A program made the translations under genes and the position numbers. A stretch of 6,776 nucleotides of DNA, taken from the NCBI GenBank assembly GCA_002449585.1, contig DJXD01000054.1, positions 1 through 6,776 on the forward strand, read 5' to 3'. The first letter of the stretch is position 1. The number at the start of each line of letters is the position of its first letter. Origin of the DNA: Ruminococcus sp. UBA7013. GTDB lineage: Bacteria > Bacillota > Clostridia > Oscillospirales > Ruminococcaceae. Positions 1 to 4,981 of the stretch are shown piece after piece. Under the pieces are notes generated by a model, which worked only from the letters and a program-made list of their open reading frames with translations, had not been told where the DNA came from and made no database searches.

Positions 1-4
1 TTTT

Positions 5-90
5 CTGATCGAATGAATGATTTCGTGTTTCATTATAATTATTATATCACATTCATCAGAAATTTGAGACCAAAAAGGGGGGATTTTTCC
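5..90. repeat. Tandem ~80-nt repeat, copy 1, upstream of the CRISPR leader
   Basis: This 86-nt unit recurs almost unchanged at 106-187. The copies differ by a 4-nt indel (GAATGAATGA versus GAATGA) and one base (TTCGTG versus TTCGGG). Each unit contains an imperfect inverted repeat, CTGATCGAATG near its left side and CATTCATCAG about 35 nt later. Between the arms is an A+T palindrome-like core (TATAATTATTATA), and the unit ends in GGGGGGATTTTTCC. On the minus strand each unit holds TGTGATATAAT, an extended -10 pointing left, but no convincing -35. The minus strand also reads openly as a short peptide containing IPPFWSQISDECDIIII in both copies; in copy 1 this frame runs off the left edge. It could be a duplicated operator or promoter, a small palindromic element, or a duplicated gene start. 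I do not recognise it. Confidence 0.85.
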
Positions 91-105
91 AATCATCTTT
101 TTATC

Positions 106-187
106 CTGATCGAATGATTTCGGGTTTCATTATAATTATTATATCACATTCATCAGAAATTTGAGACCAAAAAGGGGGGATTTTTCC
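106..187. repeat. Tandem ~80-nt repeat, copy 2
   Basis: This is the second copy of the unit at 5-90, separated from it by 15 nt. It keeps the inverted repeat arms, the A+T core and the G6-A-T5 tail. On the minus strand a 30-codon frame (193 down to 101) begins with ATG one base after AGGAG, which is too close for a normal ribosome binding site, and ends in TAA. That frame alone does not justify a gene call. The A+T-rich stretch that follows, up to the promoter at 287, has no other structure I can name and is probably part of the CRISPR leader. Confidence 0.85.
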
Positions 188-286
188 TTTCATGCTCCTT
201 TGTATAAAATTTTGTCAAACTTTTCCCGATATTCCTTACAATTTTATTCCTTCATTCTTTTTTAGAAAAAAATTTTCATTTTATGC

Positions 287-315
287 TTGACATTTGTGCA
301 AAAGTGTGATATAAT
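287..315 (+). promoter_or_regulatory. CRISPR leader promoter (extended -10, vegetative sigma factor)
   Basis: A perfect TTGACA (287-292) and a perfect TATAAT (310-315) are separated by 17 nt, with TG one base before the -10. Transcription should begin near 322, about 29 nt before the first repeat, and run rightward through the array. This fixes array orientation: the precursor RNA reads repeat then spacer, with the CTGAAAC end of the repeat next to the spacer, as in Cas13d crRNAs. The promoter closely resembles the one at 3897-3925. Confidence 0.88.
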
Positions 316-486
316 AATTTCCAAAGAAACTTACTTTTGTATAGTTTCCTCAACTACAACCCCGTAAAAATACGGGGTTCTGAAACTGTAAGGAACTCTT
401 TGAAGGTACGACAACTACAACCCCGTAAAAATACGGGGTTCTGAAACCCGGTGAGAACAACAGTCGTACTTAAGGAGGTGATAGGA

Positions 487-519
487 ATGGAAGATTCATC
501 TTGCGATTACGGATGCTAA
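487..519 (+). CDS. Micro-ORF MEDSSCDYGC inside the 85-nt inter-repeat segment
   Basis: Ten codons follow the strong Shine-Dalgarno TAAGGAGGTG (471-480) at a normal 6-nt distance and end in TAA. The segment (448-532) is nearly three times the usual spacer length. A hairpin, GGATGC (511-516) with GCATCC (524-529), straddles the stop codon, and its loop and closing bases contain a second AAGGAG. The peptide has two cysteines and no recognised relatives. It may be translated from the precursor crRNA, may be foreign sequence captured as a spacer, or may act only as RNA. The ribosome binding site is clear; whether this is a gene is not. Confidence 0.4.
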   Translation: MEDSSCDYGC

Positions 520-726
520 GGAGGCATCCTAGCAACTACAACCCCGTAAAAATACGGGGTTCTGAAACACCGTCGTGGCAGATATGTGTTACATCAGAAT
601 GCAACTACAACCCCGTAAAAATACGGGGTTCTGAAACAAAATCGTTCTTACTTTCGAACTCAACTACACAACTACAACCCCGTAAAAATACGGGGTTCTG
701 AAACCTATCCGAAAGGAGGTGTTAGT

Positions 727-762
727 ATGGGTGACGGAATTGGAGGCGGCATTGATTTCTAA
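727..762 (+). CDS. Micro-ORF MGDGIGGGIDF inside the 57-nt inter-repeat segment
   Basis: Eleven codons begin 5 nt after AAAGGAGGTG (712-721), which is essentially the full complement of the 16S rRNA 3' end. The TAA stop (760-762) uses the first base of repeat 6, and that base is A instead of the usual C. The peptide is a close relative of the one at 1353-1388, sharing MG(D/E)GIGGG. The segment is 705-761, about twice the normal spacer length. Unlike the other two long segments it has no hairpin after the stop, as though the unit were cut short by the repeat. Function is unknown. Confidence 0.45.
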   Translation: MGDGIGGGIDF

Positions 763-830
763 AACTACAACCCCGTAAAAATACGGGGTTCTGAAACCCA
801 GTTCCGTTATTTAATACTTGGCGTGTTATA

Positions 831-894
831 CAACTACAACCCCGTAAAAATACGGGGTTTTGAAACTCGCTTTAAGAATATACCAGAGTTTTAG
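831..894 (+). repeat. Repeat-spacer unit duplicated within the array (copy 1)
   Basis: Repeat 7 plus spacer 7 (64 nt) is identical to repeat 9 plus spacer 9 at 962-1025, including the rare T at repeat position 30 found only in these two repeats. The shared variant shows that the repeat travelled with the spacer, so this is a recombinational copy and not a second acquisition of the same target. Repeat 8 and an unrelated spacer lie between the two. Confidence 0.95.
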
Positions 895-961
895 CAACTA
901 CAACCCCGTAAAAATACGGGGTTCTGAAACCATTCCGAGCATTGCATACGGCATGTTCTCC

Positions 962-1025
962 CAACTACAACCCCGTAAAAATACGGGGTTTTGAAACTCG
1001 CTTTAAGAATATACCAGAGTTTTAG
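962..1025 (+). repeat. Repeat-spacer unit duplicated within the array (copy 2)
   Basis: This is an exact copy of 831-894. The 28-nt spacer (998-1025) reads openly on its reverse complement (LKLWYILKA), as expected of a guide antisense to an mRNA, though such a short open frame proves little. Confidence 0.95.
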
Positions 1026-1352
1026 CAACTACAACCCCGTAAAAATACGGGGTTCTGAAACCGTAGGACTGCCACGGTACAAACTTATCCATCACCAACT
1101 ACAACCCCGTAAAAATACGGGGTTCTGAAACTTAAGTTCGTCAGGCAATTCCTTTTTCTCAGCAACTACAACCCCGTAAAAATACGGGGTTCTGAAACAT
1201 GGATGTAATACCCTTTGTCCGTAATCATATACAACTACAACCCCGTAAAAATACGGGGTTCTGAAACACTTCTTTGAAATCTTCGCTGATGTATCCTGCC
1301 AACTACAACCCCGTAAAAATACGGGGTTCTGAAACCGAAAGGAGGTGTTAGT

Positions 1353-1388
1353 ATGGGTGAAGGAATCGGAGGCGGTGTTTGGGATTAA
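1353..1388 (+). CDS. Micro-ORF MGEGIGGGVWD inside the 75-nt inter-repeat segment
   Basis: Eleven codons follow AAAGGAGGTG (1338-1347) at 5 nt and end in TAA. Positions 1336-1376 match 710-750 at 38 of 41 bases. The Shine-Dalgarno region is identical, and all three differences fall on third codon positions (GAC/GAA, ATT/ATC, GGC/GGT). An 8-bp perfect inverted repeat, TTGGGATT (1379-1386) with AATCCCAA (1396-1403), overlaps the stop codon. The host segment is 1336-1410. The coding-like difference pattern suggests both copies descend from a translated ancestor, but that translation could have been in a phage or plasmid rather than here. Confidence 0.45.
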   Translation: MGEGIGGGVWD

Positions 1389-1543
1389 TAATATCAATCC
1401 CAAGGCAAACCAACTACAACCTCGTAAAAATACGGGGTTCTGAAACCCTGTTGTAAGGGATGAAATGGATGAAAGCCAACTACAACCCTGTAAAATAGAA
1501 TGACAAAGTCAACATTTGGTATCAGTATCTATTTTCTAACAAC

Positions 1544-1570
1544 AAAAAAAGCTCTCCATTTCGGAGAGCT
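1544..1570 (-). terminator. Hairpin terminator between the array and the WYL genes
   Basis: AGCTCTCC (1550-1557) pairs perfectly with GGAGAGCT (1563-1570) across a 5-nt loop. On the minus strand the stem is followed by an uninterrupted run of six T (seven counting the last stem base), a good intrinsic terminator for leftward transcription. On the plus strand the following sequence is GTATTTATAT, a weaker U-tract, so it may also stop part of the rightward array transcript before the WYL genes. A-run, stem, U-rich tail is the layout of a bidirectional terminator. Confidence 0.65.
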
Positions 1571-1604
1571 GTATTTATATATTAATGAAAAGGAAGTGAG
1601 CATT

Positions 1605-2909
1605 ATGCCCGAAGAAGGCAGGGAAATATATGTCAATGAGGAACTAATGAATATTACCCGAACTGTTTTTTATTATGGCTGTTATTCTGCTAAAGATTTT
1701 AAAAAAATGCATGGCATCAGCAATTCCTCTTTCAATCGCTATAAACAATTTTTGCAGTATATATTTGAGGATTATTTCCAAGAAACGACCTCGGAGAATT
1801 GCAGAGAAAAAGTGCCATATTTCCGTATAGATGAATTTAAAACGCCGTTTAATATCCTGCTTGATCTTTATAGCATGAAGAAAATTCTCCCCATAGAAGC
1901 GATCCTTTTTATCAAACTGATGCTTTTTTTCACGGGAAGAAACGAAAAAAAGCAGTTTACTTTTAACAATCTTCATACACAAATTCACATCTTGAAAGAT
2001 AAAAAGAAAGAAGAATACATTTCTGACAGGACATTTAAGAGAAAATTGGAAGAAATCGCAGATTATGGCTATCTCACATGTGAAGGAAAAGGAACTTTTA
2101 AATATTCCTTTCCGAAAGATATTTTGATCACGCTGGATGACACGAATCTTTATAGGCTCAACGCTCTGACAGATTTTTGCAAAAACATCTATTATCCGTC
2201 TGTATGCGCACATTATCTGACAGATACATTATCTTTGATAAATCAGGAAAAACGGATTTCATATGATATGCTTTTTTCTTGTAAACCTCTTCACATGGGG
2301 CAGGTGCTGGAAGATGGGAAGCTATGGCAACTTCTCACAGCGATTTATGAAAAAAAGCTGATTCGTTTTGATTACAAAGGAAAAAATGAAGAAAAACTTT
2401 ATAGATATATACAGCCGCATAAACTGATTATCAATGAAACAGACGGGCGGCGTTATGTATTCTGCATCATATTAAAAAATGGGAAACCTTGGGGGCGTTT
2501 ATATCGTTTAGATAATATTTCAAAAATGGAAATAGAAACGAAAGAGGAAGAAACGCCGCTGACGGAAGAAGAAGTGAATCAGATTTATCATGAATTACTT
2601 GACAAGAGTTTCATGGGCACATGTTTATTCCAGAAGAAGCTACAGACTGCGACATTGATTTATCGAACAGATTTTTTTGATGAAATACAAAAATACTTTC
2701 CTGATGCTAATCCGGAACATGTAGATGAAACACATGATAAAATCCGGATTGAAGTGAATTCATTGCAGGAGCTGAATCCTTGGCTGAGACGGAATCTTGG
2801 AAATGTTCGCATGGTAGATGCTTCTGATGACACAGCGGAAAAATTTGCAAAGGAATTGAAAGAATGGGGGGCTATGTATGGCATTGAGCGAAATAGAATT
2901 GATGAATAA
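1605..2909 (+). CDS. WYL-domain protein with N-terminal helix-turn-helix regions (putative CRISPR-associated regulator)
   Basis: This 434-residue protein probably starts at 1605. That ATG follows AAAGGAAGTGAG at a good distance, whereas the in-frame ATG at 1500 has no ribosome binding site and would place the 1544-1570 hairpin inside the gene. Residues about 27-49 look like a helix-turn-helix. Residues about 125-170 (ISDRTFKRKLEEIADYGYL) look like a second winged helix. Residues about 242-310 form a WYL domain, with PHKLI, GRRYVFC and the typical RLYRLDNI ending, although the W-Y-L signature itself reads R-Y-V. The rest resembles the WCX extension found after WYL domains. WYL proteins are ligand- or nucleic-acid-sensing regulators; some accompany Cas13d, and at least one stimulates it. 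Position next to a VI-D-like array suggests that role or regulation of the array, by inference. It overlaps the next gene by 32 nt, so the two are co-translated. It has no ribbon-helix-helix, unlike the best-known Cas13d WYL protein. Confidence 0.85.
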   Translation: MPEEGREIYVNEELMNITRTVFYYGCYSAKDFKKMHGISNSSFNRYKQFLQYIFEDYFQETTSENCREKVPYFRIDEFKTPFNILLDLYSMKKILPIEAILFIKLMLFFTGRNEKKQFTFNNLHTQIHILKDKKKEEYISDRTFKRKLEEIADYGYLTCEGKGTFKYSFPKDILITLDDTNLYRLNALTDFCKNIYYPSVCAHYLTDTLSLINQEKRISYDMLFSCKPLHMGQVLEDGKLWQLLTAIYEKKLIRFDYKGKNEEKLYRYIQPHKLIINETDGRRYVFCIILKNGKPWGRLYRLDNISKMEIETKEEETPLTEEEVNQIYHELLDKSFMGTCLFQKKLQTATLIYRTDFFDEIQKYFPDANPEHVDETHDKIRIEVNSLQELNPWLRRNLGNVRMVDASDDTAEKFAKELKEWGAMYGIERNRIDE

Positions 2910-3879
2910 ATATCATAATCGATATTTTTTAGCATTTATTTCTGTTATGAATCGCCTGAAACCGATGGAAACGATTTCTTCCATTGCATTTGCGGAGCGC
3001 ATCAAAAAAATTGCTGACGAAACATCTCCCTATAGAGATGAATGGATTGATGAATTTGTTCAACATGCCTGTGATAATGGCTTTTTTGCATCAAAAAAAG
3101 GCAGTATTCAGAAAACCATGACGGAAAGCATATTTTTGCCGATGGCCATGCCAGAAAAAATTTATCTGAAAAATATTTTGAAAAGTCCGTATGCGGCACT
3201 TTTTCTGGATGAACCTGTGATTGAGGAACTGTTAAAAAATCTTTCTGATGTGCCGGATATGATGTTTGACAAGCTGATTGATTTTACTGGAATCGAACCA
3301 GATCCCATATTTGATGATACTTATATTAAAAATTTTCGTCTGTTAATGCAGGCCATACAGGAACATCAGAAAATTACGTTTATCAATATAGATGCACAGG
3401 GGAATAAGCGTTATAATTTTGAAAGAATTCCATTTCGAATGGAATATTCCGTGATTATGCGATGTTTCTGGCTTATTCTCTGGAATCAGAAAGAAGAGCG
3501 GGCATTTAAAGCGAATATTTTCCGCATATCTGATATTCAGCTAATGGGTAAAATTCCTGATATAGAATATCAAAACATGATGAATAAGATGGAACAGCAG
3601 AAGGAACAGCATCCGATTATCATGACTGTAACAGATGAAAAAAACGCTGTTGAGCGGATCAGCTTATTATTATCGGTATATCATAAAGAGATGGAATATA
3701 TTTGCGAAAATAAAGTAAAAATTTCTGTTAATTATTATAATTTTGATGAAAATGAAATCATTGATGGAATCATGTCATTTGGGAAATTAGTTTGTGTGCA
3801 TTCTCCGGAGCATGTTGTGAAAAAAATCAAAGCCAAATTGATTGCAGAATTTTGTTTGCCCTCAAATGGATTTGCGTGA
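2878..3879 (+). CDS. Second WYL-domain protein, partner of the upstream WYL gene
   Basis: This 333-residue protein starts inside the end of the previous gene. The ATG at 2878 follows a G-rich stretch (GAATGGGGGG). The alternative ATG at 2902, overlapping the upstream stop by 8 nt, would remove eight residues and has a weaker site. Residues about 1-95 are helical and may include a degenerate winged helix. Residues about 150-225 form a divergent WYL domain ending in NIFRISDIQLM, the counterpart of RLYRLDNI in its neighbour. Residues about 245-325 are a recognisable WCX extension, with IMSFGKLVCVHSPEHVVKKI near the end. The tight overlap implies a fixed ratio, and the two may form a heterodimer; WYL proteins often dimerise. 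The role is likely transcription control or modulation of a Cas13d effector, inferred from context only. The family call is firmer for the C-terminal half than for the N-terminus. Confidence 0.78.
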   Translation: MALSEIELMNKYHNRYFLAFISVMNRLKPMETISSIAFAERIKKIADETSPYRDEWIDEFVQHACDNGFFASKKGSIQKTMTESIFLPMAMPEKIYLKNILKSPYAALFLDEPVIEELLKNLSDVPDMMFDKLIDFTGIEPDPIFDDTYIKNFRLLMQAIQEHQKITFINIDAQGNKRYNFERIPFRMEYSVIMRCFWLILWNQKEERAFKANIFRISDIQLMGKIPDIEYQNMMNKMEQQKEQHPIIMTVTDEKNAVERISLLLSVYHKEMEYICENKVKISVNYYNFDENEIIDGIMSFGKLVCVHSPEHVVKKIKAKLIAEFCLPSNGFA

Positions 3880-3896
3880 TAAATCGAAGGTGAATA

Positions 3897-3925
3897 TTGA
3901 CATTATCTTAAAAATGTGATATAAT
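3897..3925 (+). promoter_or_regulatory. Promoter of the DHH-asparagine synthetase-like operon
   Basis: A perfect TTGACA (3897-3902) and TATAAT (3920-3925) are 17 nt apart, with an extended TG. Transcription should start near 3932. From -35 to just past -10 it matches the array promoter at 25 of 31 bases, including TTGACATT and TGTGATATAATAA. It begins 18 nt after the second WYL gene, and no terminator lies between, so some read-through from upstream is also possible. Confidence 0.88.
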
Positions 3926-3933
3926 AAATAAAG

Positions 3934-3953
3934 TCAGGTAAAAGCTTGCCTGA
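3934..3953 (+). promoter_or_regulatory. Stem-loop at the 5' end of the operon mRNA
   Basis: TCAGGTAA pairs with TTGCCTGA (one G-U pair) around an AAGC loop, starting about 2 nt after the predicted transcription start. No U-run follows, so it is not a terminator. A 5'-terminal hairpin of this kind usually protects mRNA from decay; a protein-binding role cannot be excluded. Confidence 0.5.
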
Positions 3954-3992
3954 TCTGAAAAATTGTGAATATCATGCAAACGGAGGACTGAA

Positions 3993-4928
3993 ATGAAAAG
4001 GCTGGTAACAAGAAGTGATTTTGATGGTCTGGTCTGCGCAATGCTGCTCAAAGAATTAAATTTGATTGATGAAATCAAATTCGTACATCCCAAAGATGTA
4101 CAGGATGGTAAGATTGATTTATCTGAAAATGATATTACGACTAATTTGCCATTTGATAAAAGAGTAGGGCTTGCCTTTGATCATCATGAAAGTGAACTAA
4201 TCAGAAATAAGGCTGAAGATTATAAAGATAAATATATCATTGATGGAAATGCAAAATCTGCTGCACGGGTGGTATATGATTATTATGGCGGTGCATCTGT
4301 TTTTAAGCATGTGTCAGCAGAGATTATGACCGCTGTTGATAAAGGAGACAGTGCTGATTTTACAGAAGAAGAAATTTTACATCCTTCTAATTGGGTACTG
4401 ATGAATTTTCTGATGGATGCCCGGACAGGTCTTGGCAGATTTCATGATTTCCGTGTGTCAAATTATACGCTCATGATGGAATTGATTACTTATTGTGTGG
4501 ATCATTCTATTGAAGATGTTCTCAATCTTCCAGATGTCAAAGAACGTGTAGATCTGTATTTTGAACAGCAGGAACTTTTTAAAGAACAACTCAGACGTAT
4601 TACTAAAATAGTTGGAAAAGTAGCTGTGATTGATCTTAGAAATGAAGATGTCATTTATGCCGGAAATCGTTTTATGGTCTATGCGATGTGGCCGGAAACG
4701 GAACTTTCTGTTCATGTTGCTTGGGGATTCCGGAAACAGAATACAGCTGTGATGATTGGCAAATCTATTATTAATAGAAATTCTGATTTCAATATTGGTG
4801 AACTTTGTCTGACATATGGCGGCGGCGGTCATGCCAATGCAGGAACATGTCAGCTTGAAAATGATCAGATTGATACAGAGCTGCCAGTGATTCTGGATAA
4901 ATTAAACGGGAAACGACCTGTGAAATAA
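3993..4928 (+). CDS. DHH/DHHA1-family phosphoesterase (NrnA / exopolyphosphatase-like)
   Basis: This 311-residue cytoplasmic protein starts at an ATG 6 nt after CGGAGG. Residues 9-12 (DFDG, preceded by RS) carry the first metal-binding aspartates of the DHH superfamily. DHH itself is at 63-65, in LAFDHHES. A further acidic motif, VDKGD, is at 115-119. The DHHA1 signature GGGGHANAG is at 276-284. These are the manganese-binding and substrate-binding motifs of enzymes that cleave phosphodiester bonds in very short RNAs, pAp or cyclic dinucleotides. Length fits the NrnA group (about 310-340 residues), but the exact substrate cannot be read from sequence, so no gene symbol is given. It has its own promoter and is followed 53 nt later by the asparagine-synthetase-like gene, with which it is probably co-transcribed. 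Nothing ties it specifically to the CRISPR array. Confidence 0.88.
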   Translation: MKRLVTRSDFDGLVCAMLLKELNLIDEIKFVHPKDVQDGKIDLSENDITTNLPFDKRVGLAFDHHESELIRNKAEDYKDKYIIDGNAKSAARVVYDYYGGASVFKHVSAEIMTAVDKGDSADFTEEEILHPSNWVLMNFLMDARTGLGRFHDFRVSNYTLMMELITYCVDHSIEDVLNLPDVKERVDLYFEQQELFKEQLRRITKIVGKVAVIDLRNEDVIYAGNRFMVYAMWPETELSVHVAWGFRKQNTAVMIGKSIINRNSDFNIGELCLTYGGGGHANAGTCQLENDQIDTELPVILDKLNGKRPVK

Positions 4929-4981
4929 ATTCATATCTGACAGCATATGATACTATCAGAACAAAGCAGGAGGTAATTTTC

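Larger units (their letters stand above)
351..1497 (+). CRISPR. CRISPR array, type VI-D-like, 15 full repeats plus a truncated terminal repeat
   Basis: The 36-nt repeats start at 351, 412, 533, 602, 669, 762, 831, 895, 962, 1026, 1096, 1163, 1232, 1300 and 1411; a truncated sixteenth lies at 1477-1497. Each folds into AACCCCGTA / TACGGGGTT with an AAAA loop, a single-stranded 5' CAACTAC and a 3' CTGAAAC. Variants are A at position 1 (repeat 6), T at position 30 (repeats 7 and 9) and T at position 12 (repeat 15, still a G-U pair). Spacer lengths are 25, 85, 33, 31, 57, 33, 28, 31, 28, 34, 31, 33, 32, 75 and 30 nt. Repeat length, compact stem, A-rich loop and the AAAC end match Cas13d direct repeats; I believe this repeat is known from Ruminococcus Cas13d loci, but that is memory, not a search. 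No cas gene is in the window. The degenerate last repeat marks the leader-distal, old end. Confidence 0.97.

Noticed and set aside
101..193. 30-codon minus-strand ORF in the upstream tandem repeat
   Set aside because: The AGGAG is only one base from the ATG and the frame lies inside a palindromic A+T-rich repeat, so the coding evidence is too thin to list as a gene.
501..701. 66-codon plus-strand frame through the array
   Set aside because: It is a read-through of repeats, each giving NYNPVKIRGSET, with spacers between and no ribosome site of its own.
1092..1403. 103-codon minus-strand frame across the array
   Set aside because: It consists of translated repeats (FQNPVFLRG, FRTPYFYGVVV) and spacer reverse complements; it is antisense to a clearly oriented array.
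1460..1498. Possible fourth micro-ORF MKWMKANYNPVK from spacer 15 into the truncated repeat
   Set aside because: Its ribosome site is weak (TAAGGG directly beside the ATG), the spacer is of normal length, and much of the peptide is translated repeat.
1500..1604. Longer 469-residue form of the first WYL protein starting at 1500
   Set aside because: There is no ribosome site, it begins at the end of a truncated CRISPR repeat, and it would contain the terminator hairpin. The ATG at 1605 has a good ribosome site.
3993..4928. DHH protein as a CRISPR ring nuclease or defence effector
   Set aside because: It has its own promoter and no CARF or other signalling domain, and type VI-D systems are not known to use cyclic oligoadenylate, so a housekeeping NrnA-like role is more likely.
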